The position numbers and the translations under genes are program-made. 64,000 bases of DNA from Sinohyriopsis cumingii (lineage: Eukaryota > Mollusca > Bivalvia > Unionida > Unionidae), in the NCBI GenBank assembly GCA_028554795.2, contig CM068835.1, forward strand, positions 59,001,219 to 59,065,218, read 5' to 3'. The notes beneath the pieces were generated by a model. It was not told the DNA's origin. It ran no database searches and worked only from the letters and a program-made list of their open reading frames with translations. This document shows positions 1 to 11,640 of this stretch, one piece after another; within the stretch, counting starts at the first letter, position 1, and each line of letters begins with the position of its first letter.

Positions 1-235
1 AACCCACAACAACAACAACAAAACTGCAACAGTTACATGATGACAGACAACAGTCACAAGCTTATTTTTAAACCCAGCTTCTCTGAATGTGATTCAGCTG
101 AACCCAAAAATCTGAAAATCAATTCAATGGCAGATTTTATGTAACCTCCAATTAAAACCATTTTGTTTGGTTTCAAACTGATGCTGAAAGCTTTTGCAAA
201 TGAAATTAGTATAATAAAAATAAGGTGCAACTTAC

Positions 236-417
236 GTATTTTCTTCTGCCACATCATTAAAAGCCTTTTTCAGCTTGTTATAAATGGAGGGCCCAGTATC
301 TGGGTTGATGCAGAGTTCAGTACCTCTTCTTGATGTGCTTGAGGCATCTATCACTGCACAAGTCCCCTCCGCATCCAGTTGGTACGGGAAAAAAGCCACA
401 TCCGCACCACAGGATAG
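236..417 (-). CDS. MAP3K5/MAP3K15-like: ASK-family MAP3K, third coding exon
   Basis: Minus-strand exon bounded by acceptor ATTATTGCAG and donor GTAAGT. It enters in phase 0, directly continuing the ...EATISMK end of exon 2, and is open for 60 codons plus two bases. The peptide starts LSCGADVAFFPYQLDAEG and ends KLKKAFNDVAEEN. In ASK1 the equivalent stretch follows the LKEIICQKN segment and contains the NYTFVPYMITP block, matched here by DVAFFPYQL. This is still the N-terminal regulatory half; the kinase domain must lie on further exons off the left edge. No break is seen in this exon. Confidence 0.72.
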
Positions 418-1740
418 CTGCAATAATGACAGAATTTTAAATTAATCATTCTCATAGCAAACTTTTATAAAGGATGTTCAGTCAAATTTGACTTGCTTGG
501 TAGACATGTCAAACGTTTACAAAAAGTCAACTGGGTGCCCAACGATCCTAATGATCTGTTACCCGATCAAAGGGAAATTATATTAAATGCGAACCTGATC
601 TGCTTTGTTGTAAGTTCAAACATGCCAACCCCTTGAGAGATATAAGCATAATTATTACTAATATGAAGGAAAAAAATGTAATCTGAGCATACAAATGAGT
701 AATCTGTATATTACATGCCATAATTACAGAAAACCGTATGAAACAGGTATATTTATTTCTGCTACTTACCTGGATCTTCAGTTATGTAAATTATTGTCAC
801 AAAATGGCTAAATCCATGTGGATTAGTACGAGAAGACAGACACAATACAAAATGATAAGTTATTTATACACAACATTCACTTTAATCGGTCTACAACACA
901 GGTTTAACTTTAGCTCAAAGGTCGTAAAGTCAAGTCCACAAATTCTGACTGCTCTATTATATCAATGTAGAATTCCTCTATCAAAATTTGTAAAGCACTA
1001 CTGATTTGTCCTTTTCCTGATGCAACATGCTCTTCAGTTTAACAAGGTCCCTCTCCTCTAACATTTTTCAATCATATAACATCCAAGGGTCACATCGATA
1101 AAGCCATTTCACTTGATAATATTGGGCGCCATGTTTTTTCAATATAGATTGGTCTGCTACATGCGCGTTTATAAAACTATAGTTCATCTGTGACACATGG
1201 TTTCAAATTCAAGAAACCCGTCTGTTTTCTTCTAAACATGACATGTACAGTTAATAAGGAAAATAAGGAAACTGTTCGAGTCCACAGACAAATGATTGCA
1301 CACGTCAACAATATGAAGATGATCAGTAGACAGAGGTCTATGATGGATCAGTGTCACATGACACGAGCCTCAATCTGTACGTTACAATATATAATCCTTC
1401 ATCTGAACTTGGAAACCTTTTTTTTTACATGAACTAAATGGGTACACTATAGCTAATTTTATTAAATGGGTAATTATGAAAGGGCGGGTACCTGACCTGG
1501 TTACCCACTGACACCTTTACTTGCTGGTGTTCTGAATTAAGACATGTATTAAATCAATCTGTGGGACCATCAATGGATCAGTGGTTGTAGTTTTGAAATG
1601 AAAAATGTTATTCTCACAAGAAACAACACAAAACACATTTCTTTATATGAATAATATGGTCAGATAATCCCATAAACACTTTGTATAAACTCTTGTTTAA
1701 TCCCTATCTTACACACTTAAAGGAAATAACAAAGTCTTGT

Positions 1741-1972
1741 CTAGCAAAGGGACATCATGCCACAGACATGTAGCATCAAGTCCCATCCAGTCCCATTATC
1801 CTGACAACAGGCTGACCAGTCCTAACAGTAACCTCTTAATGCTGAGCACTAAGTGGGGCAGCTGTGAGTACCATTTTTGTAAGTCTTTGGTATGACTCAG
1901 CCAGGGTTCGAATCAGCAATCTCCCACATCTGACGCAGATGCTCCAACCACTAGGACACAAGAGTGGACCCT
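1741..1972 (-). repeat. tRNA-derived SINE, copy 1
   Basis: Read on the minus strand, a tRNA-like head carries a box A-like GTGTCCTAGTGGTTGGAGC and box B GATTCGAACCC, followed by a central part with AAAATGGTACTCACAGCTGC, AGCATTAAGAGGTTA and TGTCAGGATAATGGGACTGG. The same head and centre recur at 13478 and 52290, so this is one SINE family with three diverged copies in the window. I do not assign a named family. Confidence 0.8.
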
Positions 1973-3374
1973 CAATAAGTACATGCACAATCACAATTCT
2001 TTGTTGTGTACCATACTGGCATGTGGTTTAATGGCTAAACAAATTACACACATGGAAGGTTAACATTTCCCTGACAGATCAGACACAGGATTAAATGTCT
2101 TAGATTAATGATAACATGAACTGTAATGATAATTCTGATAAAATATAGCCATGTTTCTTGTCAGGGTTGGCAAATTTATGAGAGGCTGATGGACAACAAG
2201 TCACCATAAAAATGGAAACATCTTTTTTTGTTGACCTCAAATAGATTCTACACAAGTGTAAACTTTTGTGGCACTTTCCATTTGCAGGACTGATAGTGAA
2301 TAAGAAGACAATGTGCAATTAGAACAATAAGACGGCAAAGGTTTCCAAAAAAGTTGATTATAGCAATCTTGGTACATCTGCAATCATTTTCATGGAAACC
2401 AGAAAAATGTGCTGGGCATACAAAATTTTAAAATCACACTGCCATGGTATAACAATGGATTTTCTAAATTTGTCCACCTCAATATAATAATAATGTTGTC
2501 ACTTATATTCTATCCAATATATGACTGTTTGCTGGTGATCTTTTGCTACCAATAATGGTTAAAGACCCAACCCTGACAACTGGTTTTCTTAACTAAGACA
2601 TATATAAAAAAAATCAACTTGTGGGCTGTTAGTTTGTTTTATTAGAAATAAAACTGAATCAATGTCCATATCCAGAAAATCTCAAAGGAACATAACCCAT
2701 GACTTTTAAAGAAAGACATGTTTTACTAGAAATGTCACTTCCCGTAAACAGTTGAGTCTATAAACAGATACACAAAATAAGGAAAAGGTTAGATATACTA
2801 AAAAATCTGATATTTTAACTTAAGAGAATTCATTTGAGCTTCTTTATTTTGCCTTGATGAGCAGATTAAATTACAATATCAATGAAGTATCCTATACATT
2901 TTCCCCTGGTATAAAGTTTTCATGTCAACTGATCCTTCAACCAACTTGTGACTGACAATGAGCTTGAAGCTTGCTAAAACATCTTTGAGTGTATATTTAA
3001 ATTTTTTAAAAACTGTCTTGTTCATAAATCATATCTAATTACAGCAAAACTTTAAAAAATTGATCATCAATCACTCTAACTGACTACATCACTCCAATGA
3101 AATCTATGATCTTATTATAAAGCCCCCTCTTGCCTGCAACCTCATAAAACTCCAAACAACCAAAATCTTTCACAATGATTTTGAGTCCACAGCTCTGTAT
3201 GTTGTTGAAATTCTATTGTACATAAAATTCAACCAGATAAGCTGGTATGTATGTATCGAGTTTATTCACACTGCAGCACAATCCAGACTATCCTAAATAT
3301 AGTAAGGTAAATTATCCAAAATGAACAAGGCACACCATAAATACCTGCTTATAAGTCAAGTCAATCTGCAAATA

Positions 3375-3520
3375 ACCAAGATACTGATCTGCCATATCAT
3401 AATGTGCATGCAGATCAGGGTGTATGTTGCTTTTCTACTAATTATGCCAAACTGCACAGACCCAGATCTGCTGGCATATTATGTGATGCCAGATCTGGGT
3501 CTGTGCAGTTTGTAGTTGGA
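3375..3520. repeat. Short hairpin repeats (two adjacent units)
   Basis: At about 3448-3513 the arms AAACTGCACAGACCCAGATC and its complement face each other across a short TATTATGTGAT loop, giving a stem of roughly 25 bp. A weaker version with CAGATCAGGGTGTAT lies at about 3378-3425. A third diverged relative occurs at 4170-4235. They look like tiny foldback elements of a single family. Confidence 0.6.
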
Positions 3521-3776
3521 CTAGTCTTATAAGAGAATACATACAGTACAAAACAAAGATGAAGCCAAGAAAAGGTTAAAATCCTTAAAATGCAAACTTT
3601 TATATATAAACTGTGGGGTTTCTTAAAGAAAAGTCTATAACTCTCTTAGAGCTGGAATATCATTACTGAATTCATCCTGGGACAAAATGGTTGCCTCTGT
3701 TACTTGCTTCATACAATATGCCTATTCTACATTGCTAGGTTTTAACCACATACTAGCAAGGTACACATATGCTTAC

Positions 3777-3999
3777 CTTCATAGAAATCGTGGCCTCTGG
3801 GTCACTATCGTAAAAGATTATGATGTTATTTTTCATCTCCATACTTTCCCGCACACCTAAGTGATAGAAAAGGGAGGACTACTGGACAGTAACTAACATG
3901 TCAACCACCACCACATCTGCATTGTAGAACGTGTCCAACACTGCCAGTTCTCCAAAGTCCAGCTTTTGGAAGATAACCTACTCATGCTTAGCATCCATG
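3777..3999 (-). pseudogene. MAP3K5/MAP3K15-like: ASK-family MAP3K, second coding exon, with two in-frame TAG codons
   Basis: Minus-strand exon with acceptor TTTATTGCAG and donor GTAAGC, 223 nt, entering with one base that completes the split codon from 60182 and leaving in phase 0. The reading contains FQKLDFGELAVLDTFYNADV, SSLFYHLGVRESMEMKNN and IIIFYDSDPEATISMK, which follow vertebrate ASK1 (FGKLDFGETTVLDRFYNADI, SLFYHLGVRESF) almost residue for residue. Two TAG codons interrupt the frame, at 3980-3978 (after MDAKHE, where many relatives have a charged residue) and 3881-3879 (where relatives have Q or R before SSLFYHLG). Splice sites and the rest of the reading are well preserved, so this may be a very recent loss, a sequencing error, or a decayed duplicate of an exon whose good copy lies elsewhere. 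Introns of about 56 kb and 3.4 kb flank it. Confidence 0.8.
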
Positions 4000-4164
4000 C
4001 TGCAATAAATAATGTACAGTGAAGATCTGAACTGGACTTGGGTTATAACCAAATATATACAGAAGGCTGATGGACCTATGGAAGTTGTTTTTAAAAATTA
4101 TATATATACATTCTCGTATAATGCACCAGGTCTGTCTATGCAGTTTGTTAGTGGTAATCAGTAG

Positions 4165-4240
4165 AACAAACAACACAGACCCTAATTTGCTTTCACATTA
4201 TGCAACAACAGATCAGGGTCTATACTGTCTCCAGTTGGAA
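4165..4240. repeat. Third copy of the 3.4-kb hairpin repeat
   Basis: ACACAGACCCTAATTTGC and CAGATCAGGGTCTATACTGT flank a loop with TCACATTATGCAACA, the same layout as the perfect hairpin at 3448-3513 but more diverged. It lies just upstream (minus sense) of ASK exon 2. Confidence 0.45.
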
Positions 4241-4259
4241 TCAACTTAAAAGTGAGTAT

Positions 4260-5740
4260 ATCTGTTAAGAGAATGATGGTTTTCCATTATATTATTGAAA
4301 CTCCCACATACTTGTCGACATTTATTCGCGTTAGTTGTAATTTGATAAACCCCCTGCTTTGGAATAAAGCAAATGCATTTCTCTGTTTTTGTCAACACAG
4401 CATAGCATGTGAGGACACATTTGTTATTTTGTGGGGGAGAGCATTGGCAGTCTGCTGACTATTTATGCCGCTAATCTGCTGAAAGTTAAAATTTTATGAA
4501 ATTTACTAAATCGAAAAAACTGATTTTCTGTAATAAACATTGCATCTCAAGGAACAATGAAATTCTTACATAAAATAAACCTACATTAACTTTAATTTGT
4601 GAAAGTTTTGTATGTCAATCAATTACTAAGTAATAACATATCAAGAAATTTAATTTGAATGCATTTCAATTTTAGGAGTATCAAATCTTACCATAAAATC
4701 TGACCAATCCAAAAGTTGCTATTTAACATTTGAATAAATTTTCTAAGTCAGGACTGACATTTACTGTAGAATCATTATTTTCATTGGGTACTAATTCTGG
4801 GGGATTTGTTGTTGCCTTGAACCATGAATTTAAAGACCAAATGAAAAATTAGCAGCATATGACAAAGCCCCCAACCCCAAACCTTGTTATTTTCTTACAA
4901 TGGTTCATTCCTAGAGATCTAGAATGCTATTTGATAATTCAGCATCATTTCTGTAATCTGGTATAAAAAACATCAGCATGTTTGTTTCATTATAATATTT
5001 AAAAAAAGAAAAAGATTTTCATAAATGTTGTGAGACAGGGTTCAATACATTCAGGGTGTAATGAATGAACAGCATTAAAATACAAAAGTCATTCAAGCAT
5101 GCTAAATGGGTCACTTTGGTATGGTTTTGTTACGGCCAAGTTATTGTCCTTGAAATGCATCGACATAACAGATTTCATGTGTTGCTAAAAAAGGACCCAA
5201 AATAACGAGCATAACAAATGAATAATTTTTACATGTGAAATATGTCCATGAAACAATGAATTGAAGAAGTATATATACACACATATGTGCTAATGAATAA
5301 ACACATAAAATGGACAAAGTGTTATATCCCATTCCAACTATGTGATTGACAGGGTGATCAGTGGAAATAGTGAAAAAGATTAGTGTCTACTATATACAGT
5401 ATAATGTGTAACTCACATAGGTTATGTATTTGCTCTGCATCATTTTTTGCAGCTATAGTATCATTTTGATGAATGTGATTAAACACATCTTTAAATGGCA
5501 TTTATTCACATAACACCTCTCCCTAGATAACTCGCGCACACTGGGGTCCACAAACATAGACCACACTACAAGAGACGCAAGAGTTACAGAGGGAACTCTA
5601 AATGTTGAAAACAATTGCTGTCACATCGAGAAAACCGGGGGTGGGGGTAGCATGAGGGAACGAGCTGTTCAATGACTGAATCCTCGTTTTACAATCTGTC
5701 GAATAATAAATTTTAATAACACACTTTTCCTAACGAAGTT
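4260..5740. other. Unannotated intronic stretch
   Basis: AT-rich sequence with no recognisable coding, RNA or repeat signal. The slightly richer patch around 5520-5660 (CTCGCGCACACTGG, a GGGGGTGGGGG run) has no clear open frame. Confidence 0.5.
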
Positions 5741-5744
5741 GTTC

Positions 5745-8229
5745 GTTATTCCATTAATGTTTTCAACCTCAAAGTCAGTTAACCAACCCATCCATAAACA
5801 TGGTCACATTTTAGACTGGATTCTTCATAGACCTGATGATAATATTCTACGGTCCTCCCTGGTATCCCACCTACTTGCATCAGACCACCTCTGCATTATA
5901 TGCCATCTTGACGTATCAGTCCCTAACCCTCCCCATTTATTTGCTACTAAGAGAAACCTCCGTATGATAAATAGAACCAAACTAATGCATGACATCCAAG
6001 CAAACCTAACAACTTACTTACTTCCTACAGCAGAACAACTTGATAACTGCCTGCATTCATTGCTTAGCAAACATGCCCCAGCCACCAAGTGCAGAAGTGT
6101 TCTTCATGGTATAGCAGTGTTAGGGACCAGCTTTGCACTGCTAAAAGAAACCGCCGTAAAGCTGAGAGGCTTTGGCTTTCCACCAGACTCACTATTCATA
6201 AGCAAATCTATGAAGCTGCTAAAAAGAAAGCCACATAGTCCATGCAGCGAAATCAGCCCACTATAGTACTAAGATCATGGAAACTTCCAGCTGCGAAGAG
6301 TTCTTCGAGATTACTAACAAGCTAATGTCAAGGAACAAATGTACACCACTTCCAGTCGACCTTCTGGACCTGTTTGCAAATTTCTTCCGTGACAAAGTAC
6401 AAACCATTAGAGATAAGCTTGACAACACAATTTCAATTGACTTGTCATCACCATACAGTTGGGATACAGAATTTCAGTGGCAACCATTAGCAGCATTTGA
6501 ACCTGTTTATGGATTTAGTATGTACAGTCATGATGAAGAGTGCACCAAAGTCATGTGAACTTGATCCAATTCCAACATCACTGCTGCCTGAGTGCTCAGA
6601 TCCAGTATTGCCTTCACTAACTGATGTTATTAATACCTCTCTCATCCTGGGAATTCCCATAATTTTTCAAAACTGCCATTGTAAAGCCTCTGCTGAAGAA
6701 ACCAACACTCGACCATAATGATTTAAAGAACTACCTCCCAGTTTCTAATCTCCCATTCATATAAAAAATCTTAGAAAAGGATGTTCTATCCCAGCTTGTA
6801 TCTCATCAAATTCAAACAGTCTTTTTAGCAATGTACAATCTGCATATCGCCCTTGCCACAGTGCTGAAACTGCTCTTCTAAAAGTAGTTAATGACATTCT
6901 CTCTACTATGGATAGTGGAAAGATTACAGTCTTCACTCTCCTTGATTTGTCTGCAGCATATGACACAACAGACCATGATATATTACTTTACCATCTCCAG
7001 CATTTATTTGGCATTCATGATACAGCCTTAATGTGTTCAAGTCCTATTTGGTCAACATGACACAAATTGTGTCTGCAAATGGAATACACTCCAGCCCAGT
7101 TAATCTATGTTGTGGTGTTCTTCGACTTGCTCTTTTCATTCTATACACTCAGCTGCTCTCAAGTGTCATAGATCATCATCCAGTGTCTCACCAACTGTAT
7201 GCTGATGACACCCAAATATACAAATCCAGCCACCCAACTGAAGTTGATGCTACCATCCAAGGTGTAGAGAGGTGCATTTCTGATGTGAAATCATGGATGA
7301 CAAGTAACAAGCTGCAGATAAATGATGATAAAACTGAGGCCATTCTGATCAAAACAAAAAGACTTTGTCATTCATATCCTTTACTCCAAACAATACATAT
7401 CAGCAACACCAACAATAAATTCACACGGTCAGTGTCAAACCTATGTGCTACTCTGGACAATACTCTCACAGTGCACCAACATGTCATGAACATATGCAAG
7501 GCTACATATCTTGAGCTGAGACGCATCAGCTCCATTTGCAAATATATTTCAGATGATGATACTAAAACACTTGTGTGTTCATTAGTACTTTCAAGACTGG
7601 ACTATTGTAACTCAGTTCTGTCTGGTTCATCTCAATATCTACTCCAGGAACTTCAAAACACAGCTGCTTGGATCATCCTTAGAGTATCACGATCAGAGCA
7701 CACCTCCTCACTGCTCTGTACCCTATACTGGCTATCCATTTGATCCAGAATCAGACACAACATTTCTTCTCCATGCTATGTTTCACTGACTGACTCCAGT
7801 CCAACATACCTATTCGACCTCACCCATGTGTAGATCAGCAAGATACTTACACTCCTTTTCTGACAATTGTATACTCATTATTCCCACTATGAAAACGAAG
7901 TCATATGGACAGTGTTCTTTTGCATACCAAGGCCCAGCAACGTGGAATAAATTGCCCACTGAACTTAAACACAAAGACACAGTGATAACATTCAAGAGTG
8001 CTCATATAACTCACATATTTCAACTGCAAGAACAAACTTAATGACCTAATAATGTTTCCTACCTTCAATATTTTCAGCATGTTTTTTATGTTTTCCAATT
8101 TCATGATGTTTCTTTTTTGTAATCATAGCATTACATATGCTTTTTATGTTATAGGTATTGTCTAATGTTGTAAAGAGCTAAGAGCATCTAAAGATTAGGC
8201 GCTATACAAAGTCCTCATTATTATTATTA
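5745..8229 (+). mobile_element. 5'-truncated CR1/L2-type LINE
   Basis: Reading frames in this span give, in order, the end of an apurinic endonuclease domain (GHILDWILHRPDDNI, LASDHLCIICHLDVS at about 5800-5930), connecting sequence ending in a CAPKS-like motif, a reverse transcriptase with YADDTQIYKS at about 7198-7227 and WMTSNKLQINDDKTEAIL after it, and a C-terminal FAYQGPATWNKLPTELKHKD at about 7918-7977. The 3' end GGCGCTATACAAAGTCCTCATTATTATTATT (8199-8229) is a CR1/L2-style tail of ATT repeats. Frameshifts separate at least five pieces, so it is a dead copy; the endonuclease N-terminus and ORF1 are missing. The nearest relative in the window is the minus-strand copy at 46582-48097. Confidence 0.85.
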
Positions 8230-9786
8230 TAAATAACATTTATTTTCAAAATGTCCAACATAGGAAGAATTGTTCCAAATGGTTTAAAGTACACAAAAAA
8301 TCTGTGTATTACGTAACTGCTTTTTATCTTTCTTGTTCCCATAGTGGTATTTAATCGTATCCTGCCAAACCGAAGTCCACAGAGCAGGGAACAGAATAAG
8401 ACTAACTGTTGATAAAACAACAAACAAGATTCCTTTTCTTACAAAAACACACAGCATTTATTTTGCAAGACAATTGTCTACGTTGAAACTCAATTTTTGT
8501 ATTGCTCAATTAGTGCAATACTGATGTCGTGATTTCATTGGTAGTAATAATGAAACTTCTTATCATCCTTGTGGATATCTCTAAGTGCCAGTTCAAGAAT
8601 TCTCTGAAACTCGCTTGCCCACAATGGTCCATATCTGTGAAATCAGTCTTTATTTTACGAAGTATTCAGTTCACTTGTCTGCCTTGTTATCTTTGATCAC
8701 AGTTATGAAAGAGTCGGTTAATTTAAGGTAGTTTATGTTACATACACAATGACATTTATAATAGTGTTGAAATGATCAAATGAAGTGAGTTCACCTGACA
8801 TATGACCTGGACTGCTAGATTCTAAGTTTGTAGGATTTTTGTGCCTTTTAACTTTTCTTTTATCCCAGCCTCCTTTATTTGATTCAAAAGATATAATTAA
8901 CGTGATAATACAAAGAAGGCCAGTTTTTAATTCAGTGCAACAATACAAAAATACTTTCGCAAGTCAGTTATCAAAACATGGTCGGCATTTAATTAGATTC
9001 TCAGAAAAACGCTCGCAGACATAGCTGTTACAGTAAATTTATGCATTTTACATTTAATTACAAGAGGACACATTGCATTGATGACGATTACACTTAAAAG
9101 GAACTAAAAGACAGAACTAGAATACAAATTTCAATTGATAAAAAATGTATTTAATTTATTTTTATTTATTGAAGTACTGCCTTCACTCGGCGTGACATTT
9201 TCATTGTTCAAAATTTCCTTACATATCGTTAATTGAGGTGTACTAGGAATGTCGTTTGGAAAGAAAATGTAAAAAAATTGTATGATCAAAGTGTTGATTA
9301 AAATGTCCAGGTCATATCTACCGTTTTTGACGATATAATGAGCGATACATCAAAGATTTTGTTACCAATTTTGATCGGAATTTGCTTGAAGTTTAACAGA
9401 TAGGCATCAATTCTGGGGGTATTTTCTGGTTTAATAAATGGGATCCACGCCTGAACCTGCATTATAAGCGGGTTCACGATTTAACAGGGCATGAGTTATC
9501 GAGGGAGTGGAGTATTTTGGTCCTTGTCCATCAAAGTTCCATTGAAGATTATTGTATAAATTCCTTGAGAAATGCTGAACAGCAAATTCAATGATAACAT
9601 ATGTCAACATTTTAGACAGTCACCCAAGGTGATCCTGTTTCAACTGGTTCTGTCATGCACTATGATGGGAAAGCACCTGCTGATGGGAAGAAGTTTTAGA
9701 ACAAACATAAACAGAGATGCAACAATGTTGTCATTTATAAACAAAGCCTGGGGAAAAAAATAAACTGGAGGTAATTATGTAACTTC

Positions 9787-9787
<1 letters not shown>
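8230..9787. other. Unannotated intronic stretch
   Basis: AT-rich sequence without convincing coding, RNA or repeat structure. The small open frames here have no protein-like composition. Confidence 0.5.

Positions 9788-9847
<60 letters not shown>
9788..9847. repeat. (TA)n microsatellite
   Basis: About 30 uninterrupted TA units. The tract abuts the GTGGGCAG-rich element that begins at about 9858; a second (TA)n tract at 59433-59502 abuts a copy of the same motif. Confidence 0.95.
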
Positions 9848-9848
<1 letters not shown>

Positions 9849-9857
9849 TATTATTTA

Positions 9858-10375
9858 AGGTGGGTCGTGGGCAGTTTTGTCGTCCTCAGACGGTTTCGTG
9901 GGCAGATAAAAGTTCGTGGGCAGATTTCCATCTGCCCACGAAGCACGTCGTCCTTTTCTGCACTCTTGCCACAAATATCAATAAAATAAATGCATATTTA
10001 CGCTGCTGAATGTTAAATATTTGATAAATATTCATCTGCAAAATAAATAATTGCCTTTTTACCTATTTATTTCCATTTTTTCATTAATGAATTGAATTGA
10101 ATAGCACAACTTGAGTTACCTCCCATTATGTACTAGTATATATTGCACCTTAAAAATAGATTGACCCGGAAGTAGTATGTTTCAAATTTACTGCCCATGA
10201 TGACAGGGAGTCGTTACAAAGAAAATCAAGGGATGGGGTTCTAACCTGTAACAATATAATATGTTAATAGTGTTACAGGTTAGAACCCAAATCTGTTGAT
10301 TTTCTTTGTAACGAGCCACTGTGCCCGTGATTATTATTGTGAGAGATCAAAACTGCCCGGGAACCAGGATGTGGA
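9858..10375. repeat. GTGGGCAG-motif inverted-repeat element, locus 1
   Basis: Just after the (TA)n tract the sequence AGGTGGGTCGTGGGCAG is followed by further CGTGGGCAG copies at about 9897 and 9919 and an inverted CTGCCCACGA at about 9931; AAAACTGCCCGGGAACC near 10350 looks like the far end. The same terminal motif in the opposite orientation, again beside (TA)n, is at 59404-59430. Probably a non-autonomous DNA transposon. Its exact ends are uncertain. Confidence 0.5.
10211..10313. repeat. Foldback with 43-bp arms
   Basis: TCGTTACAAAGAAAATCAA...GTTCTAACCTGTAACA (10211-10253) is mirrored by TGTTACAGGTTAGAAC...TTGATTTTCTTTGTAACGA (10271-10313) with a 17-base spacer and only a few mismatches. 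It sits inside the element at 9858-10375, either as part of it or as a nested MITE. Confidence 0.85.
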
Positions 10376-11640
10376 GTGAATAATCTGCCAATGTCGTCAA
10401 CAAGCACCATACATATATACTATTTATTTTGATATCTAAGAAGTTTTCAATAATGCTAATTAGTAACATTATAATGAGTGAGCTGTTATATGTCTTTCGA
10501 AATACCTATTCACTATTGCTGGTCTTGAGCCCAAACTAAGAGGATTGTGGCTGTCATTAGAAATACAAGTGATACCATTTAATTAAATCCAGGCTTAGTA
10601 AGTTCATAACTTCACTTAAGTTCATATTATATGCTGCTGCATTTTCTTCTCTCAGTCTACCATTAACAACGACAACAAAAGAAAAATGGTGTTTACTCAG
10701 AATTTGTTCCTATATTTATCAAAAAATTTGTTTTGGAACAGATATTTTGTTGGAAAAGCTGAAAGAATAAAATTGGGGGAAAATCATGATGGTATAATAA
10801 TACAATTGTTTACTTATAATAAAAGAATACTAGATTTAGTGTACAACATCCTTGCAATAATTAAATGGCATTGTGAATATGCAGAACCCCAATTCATTAA
10901 TGTACATGTACTGTTTAAGGTACAAAACTGTTTTGCATACTTCATAACTTATTTCTCTAATAGTGCAAATAATAGGAGACAGAAGACATTTAGAAAGAAT
11001 TAATTTGTCAAAATAAGTTAAATATCAAGATTAGTTTAATGGACTTTTGAAACTTTACTATTAAAGTAAAATTGCCTATTTTTGAGAGAAAAATCCTAAT
11101 AGTAATACACGTAATTTTATTTCAATTAGCAGTAATGTAGAGGATGCTGATTTATTTATGAAATATACCATAAACGTGTGTTTCATGTTCATTACTCCAA
11201 AGTAAAATACCCAAGAACCACCTCAGAAAATCAGTAATGACATATTCACGTAAAACACAAAACACAATTCTAAAAAAGTGATGGAGATGCAGTTATCAGC
11301 TGTGAGTCACATAGCTAACACATGTTGAGTAGCAGACTGGATGATTGGTATGGAACGAATTGTATTTGCCTTGTCAGAATAGTTGGTAAAGATTTTAAGA
11401 GGACTTCCTGGTTGGAAAAAAGTGAATTGGAGAAATGTATTATTTTTTTCATCGTATGTGTCCTTGTTTCACTTCATTAATAATAATGATATGACTTTTG
11501 ACAAATCTTTTTGTCCGAGTGACTCAATGCTGATAAGTGTAAAAAAATGTCGAGGCTGCGACAGATGTGTCCTCTGTAGAAATGGGTGTTTATTAAACTA
11601 GGTCAAAATTAGGTAGTGTAAAAATAGGAAGTGGAACAAT
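10376..11640. other. Unannotated intronic stretch
   Basis: AT-rich DNA. The longest open frame (10686-11003, about 100 codons) is rich in N, F, Y, I and K, as expected from AT-rich noise, and has no recognisable domain or splice context. Confidence 0.45.

Larger units (their letters stand above)
418..3776 (-). other. Intron 2 of the ASK-family gene
   Basis: Non-coding DNA between the two ASK exons. It holds one reverse-oriented SINE (1741-1972) and a pair of short hairpin repeats near 3375-3520. Elsewhere it is AT-rich with no open frame that looks like protein, and no further recognisable element was found in 424-1740 or 1973-3370. Confidence 0.6.

Noticed and set aside
10686-11003. 105-codon open frame as a gene
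   Set aside because: Residues are those of AT-rich random sequence; no domain, splice sites or promoter.
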